From positions 3,596,865-3,660,864 of the forward strand of contig CP019797.1 of assembly GCA_002951995.1 (NCBI GenBank): 64,000 nucleotides of DNA. The letters run 5' to 3'. The DNA comes from Stenotrophomonas acidaminiphila (lineage in GTDB: Bacteria > Pseudomonadota > Gammaproteobacteria > Xanthomonadales > Xanthomonadaceae). Each line of letters begins with the position of its first letter. The first letter of the stretch is position 1. The position numbers were made by a program, and so were the translations under genes. Below, in pieces: positions 52,160 to 61,395 of this stretch. The notes under the pieces were generated by a model. That model saw nothing but the letters and a program-made list of their open reading frames with translations. It searched no databases and was not told the DNA's origin.

Positions 52160-52293
52160 CTGAAGGGGAGTAGCTCCCAGACGTTGTCGCCGTCAGTTCG
52201 AGCCGCAAGGCTCCGGTGCAACGGCAGTCCCGGCCCCGGGGCTGTGAGCAAGACCTTCGCCGCATAGGCGAAGCTCTGTCCCCGGTCTCCCCG
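52160..52293 (+). ncRNA. yybP-ykoY-type manganese riboswitch upstream of terC
   Basis: The conserved opening GAAGGGGAGTAGC (52162-52174), the internal GTGAGCAAGACCTTCGCC block (52244-52261) with its GGCGAAG partner (52267-52273), and the closing GGTCTCCCC (52284-52292) match the yybP-ykoY (PRE/mntA) motif. GGGGAG (52165-52170) pairs with CTCCCC (52287-52292) as outer stem P1. The element ends 46 bases before the start of a TerC/Alx gene, the standard target of this riboswitch, which senses Mn2+ and, in E. coli alx, alkaline pH. Recognised by eye; not confirmed by a covariance model. Confidence 0.85.
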
Positions 52294-52338
52294 ATTCCGT
52301 GTCCAGTTCTTGGCCCCTGCGGTTCCCAGAACCTCCAC

Positions 52339-53316
52339 ATGACCGGAACTCCCATGATCCAGACAATCGGTAATCCCTGGCTTTGGGGCGGCTTCGTCGC
52401 CGTCGTCATCGCCGCCCTGTTGATCGACCTGGTGCTGATGCGCCACGGCGGCCCGCACAAGGTGACCTTCAAGGAAGCCCTGCTGTGGTCGATCGGCTGG
52501 GTCGCCCTGGCCCTGGCCTTCAACGCCGGCCTCTGGTACTACCTGAACGAGACCGCCGGTACCGCGGTGGCCAATGAAATCGGCCTGCAGTTCCTGACCG
52601 GCTACCTGATCGAAAAGGCGCTGGCGGTCGACAACATCTTCGTCTTCCTGCTGATCATGGGCTACTTCGCGGTGCCCGAGACGGCGCGGCAGCGCGTGCT
52701 GATCATCGGCATCCTGGGTGCCATTGCGCTGCGTACGGTGATGATCTTCGCCGGCACCGTGCTGGTCAGCCAGTTCCATTGGCTGCTCTACGTGTTCGGC
52801 GCGTTCCTGCTGTTCACCGGCTGGAAGATGTGGTTCGCCGCCGGCCAGGAACCGAGCCTGGACGACAACCCCGCGCTGAAGTTCATGCGCCGGCACCTGC
52901 GCATCACCCATGAGTACAACGGCAACCGCCTGATGGCCGAGAAGAACGGCGTGCGCTGGTTCACCCCGATGTTCGTGGTGCTGGTGCTGATCGCGGTCAC
53001 CGACGTGATCTTCGCGGTGGATTCGATCCCTGCGATCTTCGCCATCACCACCGACCCGTTCATCGTGCTGACCTCCAACGTGTTCGCGGTGCTGGGCCTG
53101 CGCGCGATGTTCTTCCTGCTGGCCGGCATGGCCGACCGCTTCCACCTGCTGCCGTACGGCCTGGCGGTGATCCTGGGCTTCATCGGCGCCAAGATGCTGC
53201 TGATCGACCTGTACAAGATCCCGGTGCCGGTGTCGCTGGGCGTGGTCGCCGCGATCCTGGTGGTGACGATGGTGCTGAGCCTGAAGCTGCCGCCCAAGGG
53301 CGGGCACAAGGCCTGA
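52339..53316 (+). CDS. TerC/Alx family membrane protein (manganese-linked)
   Basis: 325 residues, eight to nine helices. Conserved acidic metal-binding helices are present: LTGYLIEKALAVDNIFVFLLIMGYF and VLIAVTDVIFAVDSIPAIFAITTDPFIVLTSN. The internal FMRRHLRITHEYNGNRLMAEKNG loop is typical of Alx. Alx/TerC proteins export Mn2+ or help metal loading of exported proteins. Control by the upstream yybP-ykoY element fits manganese-induced expression. The in-frame ATG at 52354 (MIQTIGNPWLWGG) is equally possible and gives the more usual N-terminus. Confidence 0.94.
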   Translation: MTGTPMIQTIGNPWLWGGFVAVVIAALLIDLVLMRHGGPHKVTFKEALLWSIGWVALALAFNAGLWYYLNETAGTAVANEIGLQFLTGYLIEKALAVDNIFVFLLIMGYFAVPETARQRVLIIGILGAIALRTVMIFAGTVLVSQFHWLLYVFGAFLLFTGWKMWFAAGQEPSLDDNPALKFMRRHLRITHEYNGNRLMAEKNGVRWFTPMFVVLVLIAVTDVIFAVDSIPAIFAITTDPFIVLTSNVFAVLGLRAMFFLLAGMADRFHLLPYGLAVILGFIGAKMLLIDLYKIPVPVSLGVVAAILVVTMVLSLKLPPKGGHKA

Positions 53317-53371
53317 CCCGGAACCGGCATACGCCACGATTGTCCCGCCGGTGGTACGCCGGCGTCCCGAT

Positions 53372-53403
53372 GCGGCGCCCTTGCATTCACTGCAGGGCGC
53401 CGC
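53372..53403. repeat. Hairpin between terC and rhomboid gene
   Basis: GCGGCGCCC (53372-53380) pairs with GGGCGCCGC (53395-53403); inside, TGCA repeats extend the stem past a bulge. It ends 13 bases before the rhomboid start and could act as an attenuator or terminator. No T-run. Confidence 0.45.
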
Positions 53404-53416
53404 AATCCCGAAAGCC

Positions 53417-54211
53417 ATGGACACTTCCAACACGCCAGACACCGGCCAGACCTCGGCCACCGACCGCAGCAGCGACCGCCGTCGCGTGCTGCGCGCCTTC
53501 AACCTGAGCCTGGGTTTCGTGCTGCTGCTGGTGGCGATGTTCGCGCTGCAGCAGACCGGCTGGGACTGGCGGCCCTGGGCGGTGGGCCCGCACGACACCG
53601 CTGGCCTGTTGGGGCTGCTCGGCGCGCCGCTGCTGCACGGTTCCATCGAACACCTGGCCGCCAACGCGGCCGCGCTGCTGATCCTGGGAACCCTGGCCGG
53701 CGCCGTCTACCCGAAGGCGACGCTGCGCGCGCTGCCACTGCTGTGGCTGGGCTCGGGCGTCGGCGCGTGGATGCTGGGCGAGCCCGGCAGCCACCACCTG
53801 GGCGCCAGCGGCATCACCCATGGCCTGATGTTCCTGGTGCTGGGCTTGGGCCTGCTGCGCCGCGACCGCGCCGCGATCGCCGCCGGCATGATCGGCGTGC
53901 TGTTCTACGGGGGCATGGTGATGACCGTGCTGCCGCACGAGCCCGGCGTGTCGTGGCAGTCGCACATGGGTGGCGCGGCCGCAGGCGTGATCGCCGCCCT
54001 GCTGTTCCGCCATGCCGACCCGCTGGCACCGCGCAAGCGCTACAGCTGGGAGGACGAGGACGAACAGGACGACGCCGATGCGCCGCTGGCCGATGCCGAG
54101 CTGGAGCCGCCGTCGCCCGGCCAGGTGCCGGTGCTGTGGCAGCCGCGCGAGGGCCGCGACTACGAGGTAGTGGTGCAGCTGCGCCCGCGCCCGCGCCGCG
54201 ACCCGTCGTGA
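53417..54211 (+). CDS. Rhomboid family intramembrane serine protease
   Basis: 264 residues from MDTSNTPDTGQTSAT. Six helices. The rhomboid pattern is complete: LLHGSIEHLAANAAALLILG (helix 2 His/Asn), the serine in LGASGITHGLMF (GxSG) and the catalytic His in VSWQSHMGGAAAGVIAALLF. It cuts membrane helices of other proteins; the substrate is unknown. The C-terminal cytosolic tail (residues ~205-264) is acidic then basic (SWEDEDEQDDADAP... to LRPRPRRDPS) and is longer than the core enzyme needs. Confidence 0.93.
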   Translation: MDTSNTPDTGQTSATDRSSDRRRVLRAFNLSLGFVLLLVAMFALQQTGWDWRPWAVGPHDTAGLLGLLGAPLLHGSIEHLAANAAALLILGTLAGAVYPKATLRALPLLWLGSGVGAWMLGEPGSHHLGASGITHGLMFLVLGLGLLRRDRAAIAAGMIGVLFYGGMVMTVLPHEPGVSWQSHMGGAAAGVIAALLFRHADPLAPRKRYSWEDEDEQDDADAPLADAELEPPSPGQVPVLWQPREGRDYEVVVQLRPRPRRDPS

Positions 54212-54218
54212 CCGGGCA

Positions 54219-55336
54219 TCAGCCGGCGCCGCCGGCAACGGGGCCATCGCCGTCCACCGCGCGGCGGCCCAGCGCCGGGTCGTCGGTGAAGAAGGCATCG
54301 ATCCCGGCCCGCAGATAGGCACGGATCTCGGCGATGGACCCCTGTGGGTTGCGCGCATCGGCTGCGCCCTGGCGCAGGTCCGGCGGCAGGAACGGGTTTT
54401 CCGGGCGGAAGGTATAGGCCACCACCTGCAGGCCGGCGGCATGCGCGTCGGCGATCAGTGGCGTGGGCGCGGCCAACCGCCCCTGCGCATCCAGCGGCAG
54501 CAGCGCGCGGCGCTCGACGCCGATCGCATCGGCATAGCCGGCCACCTCGCGCAGGCCGGCCGGCGTGGCCATGCGCGCGTAGGTCAGCTCGCCACCGGCC
54601 AGTGCCACGTCGGCAGGCTGCGCCTGGGCGTCGCCCAGCAGCTGCAGCAGGCGGATGTTGGACTGGCGGCCGATGCGCGCGCGCAGCTGGCGCAGGTTGG
54701 CGGTCTCGAACGACTGCACCAGTACCGGTGCGACACGGGTGTAGGGATTGCCGCGCAGGGCGTCGAGCAGGCGCTCCTCCATCGCCAGGCCGATGCCGCG
54801 GAAGTAACTGCCGTGCTTGATCTCCGGCGCCAGGCCGATGCCGCGCCCGCTGCGCCGCGCCTGCTGCACCAGGAACTCGAGGATCTCGTCCAGGGTGGCA
54901 ATGCGGAACTCGCCGTCGAACGCGGTGCCGCGCAGCTCCGGCAGGCGCTCGCGGGCATGCAGGGTCTTCAGTTCGGCCAGGGTGAAGTCTTCGGTGAACC
55001 AGCCCTCGACGCGCCTGCCGTCGATAACCTTGCTGGTGCGCCGGGCGGCGAACTCCGGGTGCGCGGCGACATCGGTGGTGGCGCCGATCTCGTTCTCGTG
55101 GCGCGCGACCATCACCCCGTCGCGGGTCATCACCAGGTCCGGCTCGATGTAGTCGGCGCCATCGACGATGGCCTGCGCGTAGGACGCCAGGGTGTGCTCG
55201 GGCAGCAGCGCACTGGCGCCACGGTGCGCGTACACCGATACCTGCGGCGATGGGGAACGGGAGCGGCGGCCATTGCCGTCGAGGATGCCATCATGCACAG
55301 CCCTGCCACCACCGCCATCACCGCTTTGCCGGACAC
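54219..55336 (-). pseudogene. Glycerophosphodiester phosphodiesterase, frameshifted near the signal peptide
   Basis: The catalytic body is intact: VYAHRGASALLPEHTLASYAQAIVDGADYIEPDLVMTRDGVMVARHENEI (HR, E-D and H of the GDPD family) and IGLAPEIKHGSYF. Its own frame has no signal peptide, yet the neighbouring frame begins at a GTG (55336-55334) after AGGAG and encodes a fine signal (AVMAVVAGLCMMASSTAMAAAPVP). Adding one base at the GGGG run 55252-55255 joins them (APVPPSPQVSVYAHRG) into a 372-residue periplasmic GlpQ-like enzyme that frees glycerol-3-phosphate from deacylated phospholipids. As sequenced the export signal is lost. Confidence 0.88.
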
Positions 55337-55454
55337 CGCCCGCTCCTGTTGCCGTCATTGAAGGAAGCGGGAGTGTGCGGGGTGGATGTGACCGGCATGG
55401 GACATGGCCGCGGCCTGCGCCGCCACTGCCCGCATCGCGTGCGGCTGGCGTGAT

Positions 55455-57071
55455 TCACGGCGGCAACCGGCACCAGCCGCCGGCGCCGGCATGCAGGCGG
55501 CCGCTGATGCCGATGCCACGCAGGAACGCTTCGTCATGTGCCGCCACCAGCAGCGTGCCCGGCCATTGCCGCAACAGCGCTTCCAGGGCCTGCGTCGCCT
55601 CCAGGTCGAGATGGTTGGCCGGTTCGTCGAGCAGCAACAACTGCGCCGGTGGCTGCGCGTACACGGCGCAGGCGAGCGCCAGCTTCATGCGCTCGCCGCC
55701 ACTGAGCGCGGCGACCGGCGCGTCGGCGTGCCCGGCAGCCAGGCCCAGCAGCGCCAGCCGGGTGCGCAGCTCGGGTTCGGCCATGCCCGGGTTGGCATGG
55801 CGCAGCTGCTCCACCGCCGTACCCCGCGGCACCGGCAGGGACAGATGCTGGTCGAGCCAGGCATGCGCCACGTTGACCTGCACCGTGCCGTGTCGCGGCG
55901 CCATCCGTCCGGCCAGCAGCTGCAGCAGCACCGACTTGCCGCTGCCATTGCGGCCGGTGAGGGCCAGCCGCTCGCCCCGCCCCAGCAGCAGGTCGATCCG
56001 CGCCAGCGCACCTTCGACGAACGGCAGCACCACGTCCTGCAGTGCGGCCACCTTGGCGGGCGCAGCGCCGGCGGCGGCCGCCGGCAGCAACACCACCGGG
56101 GCCGCGGCCTCCACCTGCGCCGCCGCCTGCCGTACCTGTTCCTGCAGCTGCTCGCGTTGCTGTTGCCGTTGCAGCAGCGCCTTGCCGGCGCTGGCCTGCG
56201 CGCGCTGCTTCTGCCGGCCCAGCAGGATCGGTGCCTGGTTGGCATGCGCCGCTTCACGGTTGCCACGGGCGGCGCGACGCTCGCGTTGTTCCTGCTGCTC
56301 GCGCAGCATCCGTTCGCCCTGGCGGCGTTCGTGGCGCCGCTGTTGCAGCGTGTCCGCGGCCAGGCGCCGCTCTTCGCTGCTGCGCGCCGCGTAGAAGTCG
56401 TAGTCGCCACCATGGCTGCGCAGACCCAGCGAGGACAGCTCGACGATGCGCTGCATGTCGCCCAGCAGCTCGCGGTCGTGGCTGACCACCAGCAGACCGC
56501 GTGGCCAGCCCCGCAACTGGTCGCGCAGCAGCTGCCGGCCCGGCGCGTCGAGATGGTTCGTGGGCTCGTCGAGGATGAGGAAATCGGCATCCGACAGGAA
56601 CGCGCCCGCCAGGGCCACGCGCATGCGCTGGCCGCCACTGAGCCGGCGCACCGGCGTATCGGCGGCGACGCCCTGCAGCTGCATCCGCTCCAGTGCGGCC
56701 TGCAGCTGTTCGCGCAGCTGCCAGCGCTCGTCCAGTGCTTCGAAATCGGCGGGGTCGCTGCTGCCCTGTTCGATACGATCCAGCGCCGCCAGCGCATCGC
56801 CCAGGCCGGCGAGTTCGGCGACGCTCGCGGTGGGCGACGCGTCGATCTGCTGCGGCAGCCACGCCACCGGCCCGGAGCGCAGGCAGCGCCCGCGGGTGGG
56901 CGCCAGGCGGCCGGCCAGCACCTGCGCCAGCACGCTCTTGCCCACGCCGTTGCGCCCGACCAGCCCGGTCGGGCGCGCGTCGAAGGTTTCGTCCAGATCG
57001 GAAAACAGCAGCCGGCCGTCGGGCAGCTGCCAGGAGACGCGTTCAAGCGTCAGGAAGGGAGTCGTGGTCAT
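55455..57071 (-). CDS. ABC-F family ATPase
   Basis: 538 residues with two ATP-binding domains on one chain and no membrane segment. Domain 1: GRNGVGKSV, signature RLSGGQRMRVALA and FLILDEPTNHLD. Domain 2: GRNGSGKSV, ALSGGERMKLALA and LLLLDEPANHLD. The linker (residues ~225-300) is a charged Arg/Gln-rich helical pair (RRHERRQGERMLREQQEQRERR), as in ABC-F proteins acting at the ribosome E site. It belongs to the short-linker branch; whether it gives antibiotic resistance or only aids translation cannot be told. 184 bases separate it from mnmE upstream on the same strand. Confidence 0.92.
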   Translation of the reverse strand: MTTTPFLTLERVSWQLPDGRLLFSDLDETFDARPTGLVGRNGVGKSVLAQVLAGRLAPTRGRCLRSGPVAWLPQQIDASPTASVAELAGLGDALAALDRIEQGSSDPADFEALDERWQLREQLQAALERMQLQGVAADTPVRRLSGGQRMRVALAGAFLSDADFLILDEPTNHLDAPGRQLLRDQLRGWPRGLLVVSHDRELLGDMQRIVELSSLGLRSHGGDYDFYAARSSEERRLAADTLQQRRHERRQGERMLREQQEQRERRAARGNREAAHANQAPILLGRQKQRAQASAGKALLQRQQQREQLQEQVRQAAAQVEAAAPVVLLPAAAAGAAPAKVAALQDVVLPFVEGALARIDLLLGRGERLALTGRNGSGKSVLLQLLAGRMAPRHGTVQVNVAHAWLDQHLSLPVPRGTAVEQLRHANPGMAEPELRTRLALLGLAAGHADAPVAALSGGERMKLALACAVYAQPPAQLLLLDEPANHLDLEATQALEALLRQWPGTLLVAAHDEAFLRGIGISGRLHAGAGGWCRLPP

Positions 57072-57255
57072 TGCATTCCATCCATGCCCGGATCACCCGG
57101 CTGCCAGCGGCAGCGGGACTTCGCGAGGCCTCGCCAGCGCGGGCTGGCAGGGCGGGCATCAATGGCGCATTGGACCGGACTCCTTCAGGGCCGCCATCAC
57201 GGCGGCCCGCGCAGACTAACCGGCCGCCGATGAACGTTTCAATGCCGGTGGCCGG

Positions 57256-58605
57256 CTACTTGCCGATGCAGAAGCTGGAGAAGATCCGGCCCAGCAGGTC
57301 GTCGGCGGTCATGCGGCCGGTGATCTCGCCCAGCGCCTGGTGCGCCAGGCGCAGTTCCTCGGCAGCCAGTTCCAGGTGGTCGTGGCGCAGTTGCGCCTCG
57401 GCATCGTCCAGGTGCGCGGCGGCCAGGACGATGGCCTGCACATGCCGCAGGCGCGCGGAAAACTCGCCCTGCTGGCCTTCACCGGCGCCTTCGCTGGCAA
57501 GTTCGCGCAGGCGCGCGTGCAGCTGATCCAGCCCCTGCCCACTGGCGGCGGAGATCGCGATCACGTCGCCGCCCGCTGGTTGCGGCCATTGCGGCAGCAG
57601 GTCGCATTTGTTCAGTACCCACAGCTGGCGCGCGGCCTGGGCGGCGGCGTCGCCGACCGCCTGCCGGCCCGCTTCCGGGTCGCGTGCGTCCAGCACCACG
57701 ATGGCCAGGTCGGCGCGCTGCATTTCGGCGCGGGCGCGGCGCATGCCCTCGCGCTCGATGGCATCGCCGCCTTCGCGCAGGCCGGCGGTGTCCACCAGCT
57801 CCAGCTCCAGGCCGTCGATGCGGATGGTCTCGCGCAGGGTGTCGCGGGTGGTGCCGGCGATGTCGGTGACGATGGCGCGCTCGCTGCCGGCCAGGGCGTT
57901 GAGCAGCGAGCTCTTGCCGGCGTTGGGCGGGCCGATCAGCACCGCGTGCAGGCCGTCGCGCAGCTTGCGGCCACGTTCGGCGTCGGCGCGCAGCCGCGCC
58001 AGCGCCGCGCGCGCCTGGGCCACGCCGGCGCGTACCTGCGCGCCGCCCAGCGTATCCAGTGGCTCGTCGGCGAAATCGATGGCGGCCTCGACGTGGATGC
58101 GCAGCCGCACCAGCTGTTCGGCCACGTCCTCCACGCGCCGCGAGAACACGCCGTCGAGCGAGCGGCGGGCAGCGCGGGCGGCACGTACGTCGCCGGCGGC
58201 GATCAGGTCGGCGATGGCCTCGGCCTGGGCCAGGTCGAGCTTGCCGTTGAGGAAGGCGCGTTCGCTGAACTCGCCGGCCCGCGCCTGGCGCGCACCGAGC
58301 GCGACGCAGCGCTCCAGCAGCTGGCGCAGGACCACCGGGCTGCCATGGCCCTGCAGTTCCACCACGTCCTCGCCGGTGAAACTGCGCGGACCGGGGAAGT
58401 ACAACGCGATGCCGTCGTCGATCACCTCGCCGTCCGCATCGCGGAAGCGCGCGTAGTGCGCATGCCGCGGTTGCAGCGCGGGGCAGCCGAGCGCGCGTGC
58501 GATCGCCGCCGATGCGGGACCGGAAAGCCGCAGGATGCCGACGCCGCCGGCCGCGGCGCCGCTGGCGATGGCAATGATGGTGTCGCGCCCGGCGCTGTCG
58601 TTCAT
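57256..58605 (-). CDS. mnmE: tRNA uridine-5-carboxymethylaminomethyl modification GTPase
   Basis: 449 residues; with MnmG it modifies the wobble uridine of several tRNAs. N-terminal folate-binding domain ([22 protein letters not shown]), helical domain, then a G domain with G1 [10 protein letters not shown]2 [10 protein letters not shown]3 VDTAGLRE and G4 NKCD, and the strictly conserved C-terminal CIGK. It follows the deacetylase-caspase gene by 3 bases and is probably on the same transcript. Its place near yidC and rpmH is the standard oriC neighbourhood of gammaproteobacteria. Confidence 0.97.
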   Translation of the reverse strand: MNDSAGRDTIIAIASGAAAGGVGILRLSGPASAAIARALGCPALQPRHAHYARFRDADGEVIDDGIALYFPGPRSFTGEDVVELQGHGSPVVLRQLLERCVALGARQARAGEFSERAFLNGKLDLAQAEAIADLIAAGDVRAARAARRSLDGVFSRRVEDVAEQLVRLRIHVEAAIDFADEPLDTLGGAQVRAGVAQARAALARLRADAERGRKLRDGLHAVLIGPPNAGKSSLLNALAGSERAIVTDIAGTTRDTLRETIRIDGLELELVDTAGLREGGDAIEREGMRRARAEMQRADLAIVVLDARDPEAGRQAVGDAAAQAARQLWVLNKCDLLPQWPQPAGGDVIAISAASGQGLDQLHARLRELASEGAGEGQQGEFSARLRHVQAIVLAAAHLDDAEAQLRHDHLELAAEELRLAHQALGEITGRMTADDLLGRIFSSFCIGK

Positions 58606-58608
58606 GGC

Positions 58609-61263
58609 TTACAGCTTCTGCAGTTGCGCGCGGGCCTGCGCGGCGCCGCTGCCCAGCGGCTGCAGTTCCAGGTAGGTGGCGTAGGCCTGCTTCGCCCGGG
58701 GCTTGTCGCCGGCGTGGAAATAGGCGTCGCCCAGGTTGAGATGGGCCACCGCGCGCGACGGGTCGATCTTCAGTGTGTTCTCCAACCAGCGCGCCGCTTC
58801 GGCGTAGCGTTGCTGGCGGTAGTAGACGAAGCCCAGGTTGTTGGCGGCCTGGGCGAAATCCGGGCGCAGCTTGAGCGCTTCGGTGAACTGCGCCACCGCC
58901 TCGTCGTAGCGCTTTTCACGGTACAGCTGCAGGCCACGGTCGTTGGCCTGCTGGGCGCGCTGGCGGTCGGACGCCGGCACCGCCGCCGGCACTACCAGCG
59001 TGCTGCTGCCGCCCTGCAGGCTGGCCACCTTCACCGCGGCCTCGGCGCCACCCTGGGCCGCATCGACGCGGCTGTTGAGCGCGATGGCGTCGGCCGAGAG
59101 CTGGGTGGTGCCGGCGTTGAGGAATTCCTGGCTGTCCGGTACCTGGAACACGAACTCACCGCCCTGCGAGCCCGGCAGGCTGCCGAACGCCGGGGTCTGC
59201 CGCGATACCGCCGACACCGCCGGCGCGACGTAGGCGGCCAGTTCGGTGCCGGTGATCAGGCCGTCGCCGTTGAGGTCGCCCTTGCCGGACAGTGCCTGCA
59301 GCAGCACCCAGGTGAACACCGAGTGGCCATTGGGCCCGCTGTCGGCCACCTGCTGGTCGGCGCCACCGGCGGTGAGCATCTGCCGCGCGGCACGCCGCGC
59401 GTTCTCGCGCAGGAACGCGGAAGACGACGCGCCGCCGCGGGTCAGCCCCAGGCCGCTGTAGCAGGCGTCCATCACGAACAGTACGTGCTTGGCCTGCAGG
59501 CTCTCGGCGATGTTCTGCACGTCGGTCATCGCGATCGCGTCGGTGGCGAACTCGCGCGGGTCCGAGTCCACCGGGATGATGTAGCCCAGGTCGCGCCCGG
59601 AGGCGAGCTGGCGGGTGGCGCCATGGCCAGCGAAGAACACGAACACGCGGTCGTTCTTCTGCGTGCGGCCATCGGCGAGGCGGTCGTGGAACGCCGCCAG
59701 GATGTTGTTGCGGGTGGCCTCGTGGTTCTTCAGCACGATCACCTGCGAGGAAGGGAAGCCGAACTGACCGGTCAGGGTGTCGGCCACGGCCTGCGCGTCG
59801 CGGCTGGCGTACTCCAGCTTCGGCCACTTCGCGTAGTCGTCGATGCCGATCACGATCGCCCAGGACTTCTCGTAACCGGTGGTCACGGTGGCTGGGTTAC
59901 CGGCATCGCGGCGCGCGCGGCTGACGGAGAAATCGCGGCCGTTCCAGCCGGCGAACTGGTAGCCGTCGGCGATCAGCCGGTCCAGGATCTGCGGCAGCGC
60001 CTTCACCGCGCGGTCGTGGATGTCATGGAACAGGATGATGCCCTTCTGCTCCTTCTGCACCTGCTCGAGCACGCGCTGCACGATGGACTCCGGCACCGGG
60101 TCGGCCCAGTCCATCGAATCGATGTTCCACATGATCGACTTGAGCCCGGCCTCGCCGAGCAGCTGCAGGCCTTCGGCGTTGCGCGCGCCGTAAGGGAAGC
60201 GGAACAGCGGCGCGCGCTCGCCACCGACCCGGCGCAGCAGCGTGTCGGTGCCGAGCACCTGCTCGCGCAGCGCGTCGCCGCTGGTGCGCGACAGCTGCGC
60301 GTGGGTCAGGCTGTGGTTGCCCACCGCATAGCCGTCGGCCATCAACTGGCGGCTGATGCCCGCCATCGCACCGAGCGTCACCGTGCCGTCGGCAGCGACG
60401 GTGCCGATGTTGCGGCCCACCTCGAAGAACACGCCGGGGACGTCGTAACGCTTGAGGATGGCGCTGATCTCTTCGGTATGCGCCTTGTGCGGACCATCGT
60501 CGAAGGTCAGCACCACGGTTTTGGCCGGAAGGTCGCGGCCGAAGATCTCGCGCTCGCTGTCCTTCATCGACATCGGGTAGGGCTCGATCACCCCATGGTC
60601 GCGCAAGATCGCCTCGCGCTCGTAACGGGTACGCAGGTGGGCCACGTAGTCCTCCCACTTCTCGCGCTTGAGCGCGATGGCGCGGGTGCGATCGAAGCGG
60701 CTGAAGATGCGGGTCACTTCCTGGTTGTAGTTGCGCTCGATCTCGTCCAGCGCCTCCAGATCCTCGCCGATGCGCTGGTGCAGCTTGACCGCCGGCAGCG
60801 AGGAATCGGCGCCGATGTGCGCGTGCAGGTCGCGCAGCACCTCACGGAACGCCAGGCGGTCGGCATCGAACAGATCCGGCGCCGACTCGACGTAGTCCAG
60901 CACCACGCCGAGCGTGGCGAAGCGCTGCGGGCTGGCGGTGCGCAGCAGCGCATCGAACTGCGCGGCGATCGCCTCGCGCTGCTCAAGCCCCTGGTGGAAC
61001 AACTGCTGGCCGATGCGGGTGGACGTGGCGCGGTCGCGCTCGCCCTGCGCGCCCTCGTCGGCCAGCAGCACGATGATGCGGCGGTGGCCGTCGAGTTGCT
61101 TCTGCAATGCCGCCAGCAGGGGCGCGGCGGCAGGGTCGGCGGCCGCGGCCTGTTCCACTGCCGGGGCCGGCGGTACGTCCTGCTGCCCGCCACCGCACGC
61201 GCCCAGCAACGCGGCGATCGCCACGGGCAACAGGAAACGGCGCAGTGCTGGAAAACGGGACAT
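58609..61263 (-). CDS. Lipoprotein with polysaccharide deacetylase, caspase-like and TPR domains
   Basis: 884 residues. MSRFPALRRFLLPVAIAALLGACGG is a lipoprotein signal (lipobox LGAC). Residues ~25-220 are helical. A NodB deacetylase domain follows (residues ~230-450): VVLTFDDGPHKAHTEEI, GYAVGNHSLTHAQLS, FRFPYGARNA and IILFHDIHD keep the metal and catalytic residues. Then a caspase-like peptidase (~460-680): WAIVIGIDDYAKWPKLEYASRDA, the His in VFVFFAGHGATRQ and the Cys in VLFVMDACYSGLG. Inside it DLNGDGLITGTE looks like a calcium loop. The C-terminus has two to three TPR units (GLQLYREKRYDEAVAQFTEAL and on). 3 bases separate it from mnmE. Confidence 0.93.
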   Translation of the reverse strand: MSRFPALRRFLLPVAIAALLGACGGGQQDVPPAPAVEQAAAADPAAAPLLAALQKQLDGHRRIIVLLADEGAQGERDRATSTRIGQQLFHQGLEQREAIAAQFDALLRTASPQRFATLGVVLDYVESAPDLFDADRLAFREVLRDLHAHIGADSSLPAVKLHQRIGEDLEALDEIERNYNQEVTRIFSRFDRTRAIALKREKWEDYVAHLRTRYEREAILRDHGVIEPYPMSMKDSEREIFGRDLPAKTVVLTFDDGPHKAHTEEISAILKRYDVPGVFFEVGRNIGTVAADGTVTLGAMAGISRQLMADGYAVGNHSLTHAQLSRTSGDALREQVLGTDTLLRRVGGERAPLFRFPYGARNAEGLQLLGEAGLKSIMWNIDSMDWADPVPESIVQRVLEQVQKEQKGIILFHDIHDRAVKALPQILDRLIADGYQFAGWNGRDFSVSRARRDAGNPATVTTGYEKSWAIVIGIDDYAKWPKLEYASRDAQAVADTLTGQFGFPSSQVIVLKNHEATRNNILAAFHDRLADGRTQKNDRVFVFFAGHGATRQLASGRDLGYIIPVDSDPREFATDAIAMTDVQNIAESLQAKHVLFVMDACYSGLGLTRGGASSSAFLRENARRAARQMLTAGGADQQVADSGPNGHSVFTWVLLQALSGKGDLNGDGLITGTELAAYVAPAVSAVSRQTPAFGSLPGSQGGEFVFQVPDSQEFLNAGTTQLSADAIALNSRVDAAQGGAEAAVKVASLQGGSSTLVVPAAVPASDRQRAQQANDRGLQLYREKRYDEAVAQFTEALKLRPDFAQAANNLGFVYYRQQRYAEAARWLENTLKIDPSRAVAHLNLGDAYFHAGDKPRAKQAYATYLELQPLGSGAAQARAQLQKL

Positions 61264-61363
61264 GGCAGACGAAGACGGGCGGAGGCCGGACGATTCTAGT
61301 GGAGCGGCGCCTGCGCCGCTGGCCCCGTGGGCAGCACGACGGCGCGCACCCGCGCCGCGCATG

Positions 61364-61392
61364 CGAAAAGCCCGCCTTGCGGCGGGCTTTCG
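61364..61392. terminator. Terminator between yidC and the deacetylase-caspase gene
   Basis: AAAGCCCGCC (61367-61376) pairs with GGCGGGCTTT (61381-61390) over TTGC. On the minus strand it is followed by TTTTCGC, so it ends the rpmH-rnpA-yidC transcript; the downstream genes need their own promoter. Confidence 0.88.
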
Positions 61393-61395
61393 CGT

